Of a stretch of 64,000 bases of DNA, positions 1-9,773 are shown in pieces (position 1 is the first letter of the stretch; each line of letters starts with the position of its first letter). Location of the stretch: contig NZ_LMDW01000001.1 of the NCBI RefSeq assembly GCF_001425205.1, positions 1,241,928 to 1,305,927 on the forward strand, in the 5' to 3' direction. The notes under the pieces were generated by a model, which saw nothing but the letters and a program-made list of their open reading frames with translations, was not told the DNA's origin and searched no databases. Made by a program: the position numbers and the translations under genes. Origin of the DNA: Variovorax sp. Root411 (lineage in GTDB: Bacteria; Pseudomonadota; Gammaproteobacteria; Burkholderiales; Burkholderiaceae_C).

Positions 1-1374
1 GAAGCGTCCGCCGTTGCCCGATGCACCCATGCCGCCGAATGGCACCTGGAATTCGTTGTTCACCGTCTGGTCGTTGATGTGCACCATGCCGCAGCGCAGC
101 CGCTCGGCCATGGCCGTGGCGCGGCCCAGATCGAGCGAATGAATGGCGGCCGCCAGGCCGTAGTCGCTGCGGTGCACGAGCTCGATGGCCTCTTCGTCGG
201 TGTCGAAAATGGTGATCGGTGCGACCGGCCCGAAGATCTCCTCCTTGAACGCCGGCATGTCGGGCGTCACGTCGACAAGCACCGTCGGCTGGTACATCCG
301 GCCCTCGTGCGCGGCGCCGATCAGCGCGCGCGCGCCAGCCTTGATGGACGACTGCACGATGTCGTGCACCTTGGCCACCTGGCGGTCGTTGATCAGCGGG
401 CCGATATGCACGGGGCCCTTTGCCGGGTCGCCCACGTGCAGCGCGGCCGCGCGCTCGCGCAGCTTGCCGGCGTAGGCCTCGGCCACCGAGCGGTGCACCA
501 GATGGCGGCCGGCCTGCATGCAGATCTGGCCCTGATGCAGGAACGCACTCCAGGCCGCGCACGACGCCGCGCCATCAAGGTCGGCGTCGGCCAGTACCAC
601 CATCGCGTTGTTGCCACCGAGTTCGAGCGCCGTCTTCTTGAGCATGCGACCGCAGATCTCGCCGATCTGCCGGCCGACGGCCGTCGAGCCAGTAAAGGAG
701 ATCATTCCCACTGCCGGATGGCGAACCAGCGCGTCGCCGGTGGCGGCGCCGCCCGGCAGCACCTGCAGCACGCCAGCCGGCAGGCCCGCGTCTTCGAACA
801 GTTGCGCCACCAGCAGGCCGCCCGTGACGGCCGATTGCGTGTCGGGCTTGAGCACCACGGCGTTGCCGAGCGCCAGCGCCGGCGCCACCGAGCGCATGCC
901 CAGCAGCAGCGGAAAATTCCAGGGCGCGATCACACCGACCACGCCGATCGGCACACGGCGCCACATGTTGGTGCGACCCGGCATGCTTGAGGGAAACAGC
1001 AAGCCGTGCGCCTCCATCGGCAGCGCAGCGGCCATCGAGATCTGCTCCACGGTCGCGTGCAGTTCCCACTCGGCCTTGGGAACGATGGAGCCGCACTCGC
1101 GCACGTTCCAGTCGTTGAAGGTGGCGGCGCGTTCCTGCAACAGCGCTGCTGCCTTGCGCATCACGGCGGCGCGCTGATCGAAGGGCGTTTCGGCCCACGC
1201 CGCGCCGGCCTTCGCGGCTGTGCGCGCGGCGGTGTTGACATCGCTATCGTCGGCGACGCCGATGCGGGTCAATACGTTGCCGGTGGCGGCTTCGCGCACC
1301 TCGGTCGTGCCGCCGTGGGCCTTGGCCCAGCCATTGGCGGCGTAGATGTTGTCAGTCCAGTTGGTTGCGGTCAT
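1..1374 (-). CDS. Aldehyde dehydrogenase, benzaldehyde dehydrogenase-like (3' end outside window)
   Basis: NAD(P)-dependent oxidation of an aldehyde, probably aromatic, to the acid. About 458 codons are visible on the minus strand, starting with MTATNWTDN at 1374; the usual length is about 485, so only the C-terminal tail is missing. Visible ALDH signatures are the substrate/cofactor stretch GVIAPWNFP, the Rossmann element SFTGSTAVG, the catalytic general base Glu in LELGGNN, the nucleophile Cys in QGQICMQAGR, and the C-terminal PFGGMGASGNGGRF. The pattern resembles XylC/AreC-type benzaldehyde dehydrogenases, but a broader aliphatic or vanillin-type role is possible. The gene follows the GMC alcohol oxidoreductase by 40 bp and probably shares its sigma-54 promoter, giving an alcohol-to-acid pair. 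The family call is firm; the substrate is inferred. Confidence 0.85.
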   Translation of the reverse strand, partial: MTATNWTDNIYAANGWAKAHGGTTEVREAATGNVLTRIGVADDSDVNTAARTAAKAGAAWAETPFDQRAAVMRKAAALLQERAATFNDWNVRECGSIVPKAEWELHATVEQISMAAALPMEAHGLLFPSSMPGRTNMWRRVPIGVVGVIAPWNFPLLLGMRSVAPALALGNAVVLKPDTQSAVTGGLLVAQLFEDAGLPAGVLQVLPGGAATGDALVRHPAVGMISFTGSTAVGRQIGEICGRMLKKTALELGGNNAMVVLADADLDGAASCAAWSAFLHQGQICMQAGRHLVHRSVAEAYAGKLRERAAALHVGDPAKGPVHIGPLINDRQVAKVHDIVQSSIKAGARALIGAAHEGRMYQPTVLVDVTPDMPAFKEEIFGPVAPITIFDTDEEAIELVHRSDYGLAAAIHSLDLGRATAMAERLRCGMVHINDQTVNNEFQVPFGGMGASGNGGRF

Positions 1375-1414
1375 GAAGAGTCTCCTGGTTGTCGAAAAAA
1401 AAGCAGAACGGATT

Positions 1415-3142
1415 TCAGGCTGGACGCAGCATCTCGGCGAGACGCTCGCCGATGACGACGCAAGGCATCATGGTGTTGCCCGTGGTGACGGCCGGCATGA
1501 TCGAGCCGTCGGCAATGCGCAGGTTCTGGATGCCGCGCACGCGCAACTGCGCGTCGACCACTGACATCTCGTCGCGGCCCATCTTGCAGGTGCCGACCTC
1601 GTGGAAATAGGTGCCGGCGGCATTGCGTACGAAATCTTCCATCGCTGCACCCTTGAGCGGGCCGGGCATGATTTCGCGCTTCACGAATTCGCGCATCGCC
1701 TGCGAATTGCCGATCTCGCGGCACAGCTCCACGCCGCGCACCAGAGCCTTCAGGTCGTCAGGATGCGACATGAAGTTGGCGTCGATCACCACGCCGTCGG
1801 CCGGCTTGCTGGAGCGCACCGTAAGTCGGCCTCGGCTCTTGGGCCGCACCAGCCCCGGCGCGATCGACCATGCAGCCTCGGCCATCTGGAACTGCTTGCT
1901 CGTCACTTCGTTGACGTAGGGCACCTCGATCTGGAAAGGCTGCAGGTCGGGCGAGTGCAGGCTCGCGTCGCTCTTCCAGAACAGTGTGCATTCGGCTGCG
2001 TTGTTGCGCGGCGCCTGCGGGGTCCTGTATTCCCACACGCAGCCCGCGAGCAGCATGTGGTCGTGGTAGTTGCGCCCCACACCAGGCAAGTGATGAGCGC
2101 GCGCAATGCCCGCGCGCTTCAGCTCGGCTTCATCGCCGATGCCCGAGTGCATCAGGATGCGTGGCGTGTTGATCGCGCCGGTCGAGAGAATGACTTCGCG
2201 CGCCGCCGAGATGCGATTCATCTTGCCGCCATGCACGATCTCGACGCCCGTCGCGCGCAGCCCCTTGAGCACCACGCGATGCACCTCGGCGCCGGTCAAC
2301 ACCGTGAGGTTGGGGCGTTCCAGGGCGGGGTGGAGGTAGGTCTTCGACACGCCGTGCCGGCGTCCGTCCTTGATCGTCGTGTTGGCGATCGAGCAGCCGC
2401 CTGGGCCTTCCATCATGCGGCCGTTGTGGTCGTCGAAGCTCGGAATGCCGACCGACGCCGCGCCCGCCACCATCGCCGGTGCAATCGGGTTCGGGTCTTT
2501 CGCGGGTTGGACCCAGAATATGCCGCCCTTGCCGCGATAGTCGGGGTCGGCCGGGCCCTGCCAGTCCTCGATCCGCTTGTAGATTTCGAGCACGCTCCTG
2601 TATGACCAGCCCGGGTCGCCAGCCTCGGCCGCCCAGTGATCGAAGTCGCTCATGTGGCCGCGCACGTAGGCCATGGCATTGATGGCGCTGCCGCCGCCCA
2701 GCGCCTTGCCCATCGGCTGCGGCACCACACGGTTGTTGAGTGCCGCGTTGGGCTGCGTCTTGAAGGCCCAGTCGAACTCGCCGCCGATGTTGGTGAACCA
2801 CACGCCCGGGTTGTCGATGCCGGGCTTGTCGTCGCTGCCGCCGGCCTCGATCAGCAATACGCGCAGGTTCGGGTCCTCGCTCAGGCGGTGCGCGACCACG
2901 CAGCCCGAAGAACCCGCGCCGCAAACGATGTAGTCGTATTCGCTGCGCAACTTGCGGTTCAGTGCGGCCTGCCGGCCCTGTGCAGTCGCTGCCAGCGCGT
3001 GCGCGGGGCCCGAGGCCACGCCGATGGTCGCGAGCAGGCTCACGAACCTGCGCCTGTCGATGCGCCCTCGCAACAAGGCGCTTTCCGCGGCGTCGATCGC
3101 GTCGCCGAGCGCCAGTGCGTCCGATGGTTTTCCTGTGTACAT
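1415..3142 (-). CDS. GMC-family FAD alcohol oxidoreductase with twin-arginine leader
   Basis: Flavoprotein of the glucose-methanol-choline family, expected to oxidise a primary (aryl or alkyl) alcohol to the aldehyde. I chose the ATG at 3142 (MYTGKPSD, 575 aa) because GGAGA lies just upstream; a longer frame extends to 3190 without better support. Residues about 25-50 contain RIDRRRFVSLLATIGVASG, a Tat-like signal, suggesting export. The FAD dinucleotide motif CGAGSSGCVVAHRL follows at about 70-85. The C-terminal active-site region has His in FHEVGTCKMG and Asn in TTGNTMM. It sits 40 bp upstream of the aldehyde dehydrogenase and is divergent from a sigma-54 activator. A folded flavoprotein using Tat is reasonable; the exact substrate is unknown. 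Confidence 0.88.
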   Translation of the reverse strand: MYTGKPSDALALGDAIDAAESALLRGRIDRRRFVSLLATIGVASGPAHALAATAQGRQAALNRKLRSEYDYIVCGAGSSGCVVAHRLSEDPNLRVLLIEAGGSDDKPGIDNPGVWFTNIGGEFDWAFKTQPNAALNNRVVPQPMGKALGGGSAINAMAYVRGHMSDFDHWAAEAGDPGWSYRSVLEIYKRIEDWQGPADPDYRGKGGIFWVQPAKDPNPIAPAMVAGAASVGIPSFDDHNGRMMEGPGGCSIANTTIKDGRRHGVSKTYLHPALERPNLTVLTGAEVHRVVLKGLRATGVEIVHGGKMNRISAAREVILSTGAINTPRILMHSGIGDEAELKRAGIARAHHLPGVGRNYHDHMLLAGCVWEYRTPQAPRNNAAECTLFWKSDASLHSPDLQPFQIEVPYVNEVTSKQFQMAEAAWSIAPGLVRPKSRGRLTVRSSKPADGVVIDANFMSHPDDLKALVRGVELCREIGNSQAMREFVKREIMPGPLKGAAMEDFVRNAAGTYFHEVGTCKMGRDEMSVVDAQLRVRGIQNLRIADGSIMPAVTTGNTMMPCVVIGERLAEMLRPA

Positions 3143-3200
3143 GCGTGTCTCCGTTGCTTCTAGAATTTGCCCGGCTGGTGAGGCGGGCAAGGGCTGGACT

Positions 3201-3214
3201 GCAATTGGCGTGCC
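3201..3214 (-). promoter_or_regulatory. Sigma-54 (-24/-12) promoter for the GMC/ALDH pair
   Basis: On the minus strand the sequence CGGCACGCCAATTGCA has GG (3214-3213) and GC (3202-3201) separated by exactly 10 bases, matching the sigma-54 pattern TGGCACG-N4-TTGCW at almost every position. Transcription would start near 3189, about 47 bases before the GMC start codon. The divergent gene encodes a sigma-54-dependent activator, which fits. Confidence 0.75.
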
Positions 3215-3286
3215 GCATGTTCTCCACTGGAAAAAGGGCGAAATGACGGCCGCAAGCGCATCGCAACGAGCCGCCTCGCCTCGAAA

Positions 3287-3315
3287 TGAGACAACTCACC
3301 GTCTCAGAATGAGAC
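3287..3315. promoter_or_regulatory. Upstream activator inverted repeats TGAGAC/GTCTCA
   Basis: Three copies of one hexamer lie in alternating orientation: TGAGAC at 3287-3292, GTCTCA at 3301-3306 and TGAGAC at 3310-3315. They sit 73-100 bp upstream of the -24 element, the usual place for an enhancer bound by a sigma-54 activator, and just before the activator's own start at 3340, so they may also control autoregulation. Confidence 0.6.
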
Positions 3316-3339
3316 GGTGGCCAGAGGCAAGGCGCAACG

Positions 3340-5307
<1,968 letters not shown>

Positions 5308-5384
5308 ACAGCATCGATCACGACGGCTTGCGGGCAGAGTGTGCCCTCCCCGGGCAACGCACGAGCTCCAGGTGATGACGCCCG

Positions 5385-6479
5385 CTACACCAAGTGGTGC
5401 CGTACGGCCTCTTCGTTCCATTCGATGCCCGTGCCCGGCTCAGCCGGCGCAGTGGCCATGCCGTTCTCGAAGGCCAGCGGCCGCGCCAGCACCGGCGCCG
5501 CCAAGTCCATGCGCTCCAGCAGGTGGCGCGTCGGCGTGACGGCCAGCAGGTGCACGCTGACCTCCTGGAAGATGTGGCTCGACATCGGCACGCCGTGCGC
5601 CTGCGCCAGCGCCGCGGCGCGCAGCCAGCCGGTGACGCCGCCGATCTTCATCGCGTCGGGCATGGCGAGATCGCAGGCGCCGGCTTGCAGCGCCTTGGCC
5701 ATCTCGTCGGGGCCGCACCAGTTCTCGCCCATCTGCACCGGCAAGCGCACGCGCTCGCGAATGCGTGCATGGCCTGCGTAATCTTCCTGCAGCGTCGGTT
5801 CTTCGACCCAGCCGATGCCTTCGTCTTCGAGCGCATGGATGCGGCGCACCGCCTCGGGCACCGTCAGGCCCTGGTTGTAGTCGACCAGCAGCTGCGTCCT
5901 GTCGCCGATAACGCCGCGCAGTGCGCGCACCACTTCGAGGTCTTCGGCCAGCGTGGCGTAGCCGATCTTGGTCTTGATGGCACCGAAGCCCTGCTCCATG
6001 GAGAACGCGGCGCGCTGCATGCCGAGCGCAACGCCGTCCATGCTGTGACTGTCGTAGGCCGTGATGGCGCGGCGCGTGCCGCCCAGCAACTCGACCAGCG
6101 GCACGCCACGCACCTTGGCCAGCGCGTCCCAGGCGGCCATGTCCAGCCCGGCGCTGGCCATCTGCGCGATGCCAGTGCGACCCAACAGCCGCAGGCGCTG
6201 CGCCAGCAACTGGTCGAGGTCGAAGGGCGCCAGCGGCTGACCCTTGAGCGCGCCGCCCAGCGTCAGCAGCATGCGCCGCGTGGCGCGCAGCGCCAGCGGC
6301 GTGTAGGTGAAGACGTAGGCCCGGCCCACGGTGCCGTCGCTGGCGTACAGGTCGACCAGCACCAGCGGTGCCGTCGCCACCACGCCCACGCTGGTGCGCA
6401 CGGGGTGCTCAAGCGGCACGTTGACGCAGCGCGCCTGCACGTCGGCCACCAGCAGGCCGGTATCGGGAAAGATGTTCAT
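5385..6479 (-). CDS. mdlA: Mandelate racemase
   Basis: Enolase-superfamily enzyme interconverting (R)- and (S)-mandelate, 364 aa. The active-site residues of the P. putida enzyme (K164, K166, D195, E221, E247, H297, E317) all appear at a constant offset of five: K169 and K171 in IKTKIG, D200 in LLVDYNQ, E226 in WVEEPTLQ, E252 in MGENW, H302 in MSSHIFQE and E322 in LLERMDLA. The stretch PDAMKIGGVTGW is also characteristic. These specific residues, not only the fold, support racemase over a generic muconate-cycloisomerase-like protein. It is the last gene of a nine-gene leftward operon with (S)-mandelate dehydrogenase and a Liv-type importer; 13 bp separate it from livF. A racemase lets the cell use both enantiomers with one stereospecific dehydrogenase. 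Confidence 0.92.
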   Translation of the reverse strand: MNIFPDTGLLVADVQARCVNVPLEHPVRTSVGVVATAPLVLVDLYASDGTVGRAYVFTYTPLALRATRRMLLTLGGALKGQPLAPFDLDQLLAQRLRLLGRTGIAQMASAGLDMAAWDALAKVRGVPLVELLGGTRRAITAYDSHSMDGVALGMQRAAFSMEQGFGAIKTKIGYATLAEDLEVVRALRGVIGDRTQLLVDYNQGLTVPEAVRRIHALEDEGIGWVEEPTLQEDYAGHARIRERVRLPVQMGENWCGPDEMAKALQAGACDLAMPDAMKIGGVTGWLRAAALAQAHGVPMSSHIFQEVSVHLLAVTPTRHLLERMDLAAPVLARPLAFENGMATAPAEPGTGIEWNEEAVRHHLV

Positions 6480-6492
6480 GGGTGTGGTTCCT

Positions 6493-7203
6493 TCACAGGC
6501 CGAGGTAGGCCGCCTTCACGCGCTCGTCGCCGAGCAGTTGCGCGGCCGGCCCGCCGAGCGCGATGGTGCCGGTCTCCAGCACGTAGCCCCGGTCGGCCAC
6601 CGACAGCGCCGCGTGCGCATTCTGTTCCACCAGCAGGATGGGGATGCCGCGTGCCTTGAGCCGCGCGATGACGTTGAAGATCTCCTTCACCAGCAGCGGC
6701 GCCAGGCCCATGGAAGGCTCGTCGAGCAGCAGCACCTTGGGCTCGCTCATCAGCGCGCGCGCAATGGCCAGCATCTGCTGCTGGCCGCCCGAGAGGGTGC
6801 CGGCCGCGAGCAGGCGCTTCTCCTCGAGCACCGGGAACAGCGCGTACATCTCGGCCAGCCGCTCCTGGCGGCGCGCGGGGCGGGTGTAGCTGCCCAGCAG
6901 CAGGTTGTCCTGCACCGAGAGCGGGCCGAACACCTGCCGGCCCTCTAGCACCTGCGACAGCCCGGCGCGCACGCGCGCGTCGGCGCTGTCGCGCGCGATC
7001 TCGCGGCCGAACAGCGTCACGCTGCCGGCGCTGGCGCGAATGAGCCCCGACACCGCGCGCAGCAGCGTGGTCTTGCCCGCGCCGTTCGCGCCCACCAGCG
7101 CCACCAGCTCGCCCTGGCCGACGCGCAGGTCGATGCCGTGCAGCGCCTCGATGCGGCCATAGCCCGCGAACAGGCCCTTCACCTCGAGCGCGGCGCTGCT
7201 CAT
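6493..7203 (-). CDS. Branched-chain-type ABC importer ATPase (LivF-like), mandelate operon
   Basis: Cytoplasmic ATPase subunit of a high-affinity importer, 236 aa from the ATG at 7203 (MSSAALEV), which overlaps the livG stop in ATGA. Walker A is GANGAGKTTLL, the signature is LSGGQQQMLAIARALM and Walker B is VLLLDEPSMGL. Its partner is the LivG-like ATPase encoded directly upstream. The operon position between (S)-mandelate dehydrogenase and mandelate racemase argues for an aromatic hydroxy-acid substrate, not branched-chain amino acids; this is inferred from context. The in-frame extension to 7698 runs across livG and is not coding. Confidence 0.9.
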   Translation of the reverse strand: MSSAALEVKGLFAGYGRIEALHGIDLRVGQGELVALVGANGAGKTTLLRAVSGLIRASAGSVTLFGREIARDSADARVRAGLSQVLEGRQVFGPLSVQDNLLLGSYTRPARRQERLAEMYALFPVLEEKRLLAAGTLSGGQQQMLAIARALMSEPKVLLLDEPSMGLAPLLVKEIFNVIARLKARGIPILLVEQNAHAALSVADRGYVLETGTIALGGPAAQLLGDERVKAAYLGL

Positions 7204-7958
7204 GCGGCCTCCGCTTCGGTGCCGAGGTAGGCCGCGATCACCTGCGGGTTGGCACGCACCTCGGCGGCCGTGCCTTCGGCGAGCTTGCGCCCGTAGTCGA
7301 GCACCAGCAGGTGGTCGGAGATGTTCATCACCAGCTTCATGTCGTGTTCCACCAGCAGCACCGTCACGCCCGAGGCGGCGATGCCGCGGATCAGTTCGGT
7401 GATCTCGTGCGTCTCGGTGTCGTTCAGGCCGGCGGCCGGCTCGTCGAGCAGCAAGATGCGCGGCTTGCTCGCCAGCGCGCGTGCGATCTCCAGGCGCTTG
7501 AGCAGCCCGAACGACAGCTGCGTGGCGTGGGCATGGGCGTGCCGCCCCACGCCCACGTAGTCGATGAGCCGCAGCGCCTCCTCGCGCAGCGCGGCATCGG
7601 CGCTGCGCGTGGCGCCGGTCATGCCGCCCAGCAGCGAGCTGCGCGTGTGCAGGTGCGCGCCCAGCATCACGTTCTCGCAGGCGGTCATGTTCATGCACAC
7701 CTGCAGGTTCTGGAAGGTGCGGCTCATACCGCGGCGCGCCAACTGCTCGGGCGCCATGCCGGCCACGTTCTCGCCGTCGAGCAGGATCTCGCCGCGCGTG
7801 GGCTCGTAGACGCCGCTGATCAGGTTGAACAGCGTGGTCTTGCCCGCGCCGTTGGGCCCGATCACCGAATGCACCGAGCCGCCGCGCACACTGAAGCTCA
7901 CGTCCTGCATGGCGTGCACGCCGCCGAAGGACTTGCCGAGGTTCTTCACTTCGAGCAT
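7200..7958 (-). CDS. Branched-chain-type ABC importer ATPase (LivG-like), mandelate operon
   Basis: Second ATPase of the importer, 252 aa. Walker A GPNGAGKTTLFN, Walker B ILLLDEPAAGLND and the H-loop region LLVEHDMKLVM are present; the stretch FGLLKRLEIARAL stands at the ABC signature position, a common LivG variation. It begins one base after the livM stop and its own stop overlaps livF, so the ATPases are translationally coupled. With LivF it forms a heterodimer energising the LivH/LivM channel. Confidence 0.9.
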   Translation of the reverse strand: MLEVKNLGKSFGGVHAMQDVSFSVRGGSVHSVIGPNGAGKTTLFNLISGVYEPTRGEILLDGENVAGMAPEQLARRGMSRTFQNLQVCMNMTACENVMLGAHLHTRSSLLGGMTGATRSADAALREEALRLIDYVGVGRHAHAHATQLSFGLLKRLEIARALASKPRILLLDEPAAGLNDTETHEITELIRGIAASGVTVLLVEHDMKLVMNISDHLLVLDYGRKLAEGTAAEVRANPQVIAAYLGTEAEAA

Positions 7959-7959
7959 C

Positions 7960-8904
7960 TCAACCTTTCCTGCGCAGCCGGAGCGCCAGCGTGGGCACCA
8001 GTCCCTTGGGCAGGAACATCATGGTGAGCATCAGCACGAGACCGAAGAACACCATCTCGTAGCCGTGCAGGCCGCCCAGCAGCTGCGGCAGCGCCGTCAG
8101 CAGCGCGGCGCCCAGCACCGCGCCGAAGGTCGAGGCCATGCCGCCGAGCACCACCATGGTGGCCAGCTCCACCGAATGCGTGAAGGCTGCGAGCGACGGG
8201 CTGATGAAGCCCAGGTAGTGGGCCGTGAGGCTGCCCGACACCGCAGCGAACACGGCAGAGACCACGAATGCGCGCACCTTGAAGCGCGCCACGTCCACTC
8301 CCATGACGCGCGCAGCCACTTCGGAGCCGTTGAGCCCGCGCAGCGCGCGCCCCGCGGGCGACTGGTAGAGGTTGAGCGACAGCAGCACCGACAGCCACAG
8401 CAGCACCGCAGCCAGCGCGTACCAGTGCAGCACCTTCGCGAAGGTGAAGCCGGCCACCACCAGCGGCGGCACGGCCATGCCGTCGGGCCCGCCGGTCCAG
8501 TCGACCTCATTGATCAGCACGATGTTGACGATCACGCCCAGCCCCAGCGTGGCCATGGTCAGCGAATGGCCCTTGAGCCGCAGGATGGGCTTGGCGATGA
8601 GCCAGGCCACCGCCGCCGCGCCCACGGCCGCGCCGCCGATCGCCAGCAGCGGCGGCCAGCCGAAGCGCACCGTGACGATGCCGCTGCCGTACGCGCCGAT
8701 GGCCACGAAGGCCGCGTGGCCGATGCTGATCTGCCCAGCGAACCCCATCAGCAGGTTGAGCCCGATGGCCGCGATGGCCGCCAGCGCGATGCGCACCGCG
8801 ACGTCGGCCACGTAGTTGTTGGGCATGGCCAGCGGCAGCAGCGCGAGCACCAGTGCCAGCACCAGCAGGGAAGGGCGCAGCAGCGCATGCGAGCTCGCCT
8901 TCAT
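7960..8904 (-). CDS. Branched-chain-type ABC importer permease (LivM-like), mandelate operon
   Basis: Inner-membrane permease, 314 aa from ATG 8904 (MKASSHALL), overlapping the livH stop by four bases. Several hydrophobic spans are visible, beginning with LLVLALVLALLPLAM, and the family motif LNLLMGFAGQISIGHAAF is present near residues 50-67. A conserved cytoplasmic loop with RALRGLNGSEVAARVMGVD contacts the ATPases. It pairs with LivH to form the translocation path. The product ends in a basic tail (ALRLRRKG). Confidence 0.88.
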   Translation of the reverse strand: MKASSHALLRPSLLVLALVLALLPLAMPNNYVADVAVRIALAAIAAIGLNLLMGFAGQISIGHAAFVAIGAYGSGIVTVRFGWPPLLAIGGAAVGAAAVAWLIAKPILRLKGHSLTMATLGLGVIVNIVLINEVDWTGGPDGMAVPPLVVAGFTFAKVLHWYALAAVLLWLSVLLSLNLYQSPAGRALRGLNGSEVAARVMGVDVARFKVRAFVVSAVFAAVSGSLTAHYLGFISPSLAAFTHSVELATMVVLGGMASTFGAVLGAALLTALPQLLGGLHGYEMVFFGLVLMLTMMFLPKGLVPTLALRLRRKG

Positions 8905-9773
8905 ACGCGCTCCGCCGCCTTGCGGCCGAACAGGCCGTGCGGCATGACCAGCAGGATGAACACGATCAGCACGAACGGCACCGCATCCTTGTAGGCGGAC
9001 GACACGTAGCCCGCCATCAGCGCCTCCAGCAGCCCGACGATGAGCCCGCCCACCACCGCGCCGCCCGCGCTGCCGAGCCCGCCCAGCGTGGCCGCGACGA
9101 AGCCCTTCATGCCCAGCATCAGGCCGATGTCGTACACCGTGGTCGTGATGGGCGCGGCCACCACGCCGGCCACCGCGCCCAGCAGCGCCGAGAGCCCGAA
9201 CGAAAGCTGCAGCACGCGCGAGGTGGGAATGCCCACCGCGCGCGCCGCCAGCGCATTGGCCGCCACCGCCAGCATCGCCTTGCCGACCATCGTGAAGCGG
9301 AAGAACGCAAAGCACAGCGCCACCAGCACCGCCGCCGTGCCCAGCACCCAGAGGCTTTGCGGCAGCACGTAGGCGCCGAGGATCGACAGCGACGCGTCGC
9401 CGCTGAAGGCGGGCAAGGTCTGCTGGTTCTTGCCGAGCACGATCTGCACCACGCCCTGGATGAAGATCGACGCGCCGATGGTGATGATGATCAGCGACAC
9501 CACGCCGGCCTCGCCCGCGGGCTTGATGGCCAGCCGGTACAGCAGCAGCCCGGCCACCACCGTAGCCAGTACGCCGCCCGCCACGGCGATGCCGTAGGGC
9601 ATGTTGGCGCCGAGCAGGGCGGCGGTGATCATCGCGCCCAGCATCAGGAAGTCGCCCTGCGCGAAGTTGATGACGCCGCTGGCGTTGTAGATCAGCGAGA
9701 AGCCCAACGCGGCCAGCGCGTAGATCGCGCCGGTGGTGAGCCCCGAGAAGACGAATTGCATGAAGTCAGCCAC
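8901..9773 (-). CDS. Branched-chain-type ABC importer permease (LivH-like), mandelate operon
   Basis: Second permease, 290 aa from a GTG at 9773 (VADFMQFVFSGL), chosen because GGAGA lies a few bases upstream; ATG 9761 is the alternative. The LivH signature region TTGAIYALAALGFSLIYNASGVINFAQGDF is recognisable (residues about 12-41), followed by about seven further hydrophobic spans. The start overlaps the stop of the (S)-mandelate dehydrogenase gene, tying the importer to mandelate oxidation. Longer in-frame starts run back through the dehydrogenase and lack support. Confidence 0.88.
   Translation of the reverse strand: MADFMQFVFSGLTTGAIYALAALGFSLIYNASGVINFAQGDFLMLGAMITAALLGANMPYGIAVAGGVLATVVAGLLLYRLAIKPAGEAGVVSLIIITIGASIFIQGVVQIVLGKNQQTLPAFSGDASLSILGAYVLPQSLWVLGTAAVLVALCFAFFRFTMVGKAMLAVAANALAARAVGIPTSRVLQLSFGLSALLGAVAGVVAAPITTTVYDIGLMLGMKGFVAATLGGLGSAGGAVVGGLIVGLLEALMAGYVSSAYKDAVPFVLIVFILLVMPHGLFGRKAAERV

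Noticed and set aside
79..1455. Several long plus-strand open frames
   Set aside because: They are antisense to the aldehyde dehydrogenase, have low-complexity Arg/His/Ala composition and no domain.
7960..9315. Long upstream extension of the LivM-like gene (451 aa)
   Set aside because: The extra part overlaps livH in another frame, is Gly/Arg-rich and has no ribosome site; ATG 8904 matches the family start.
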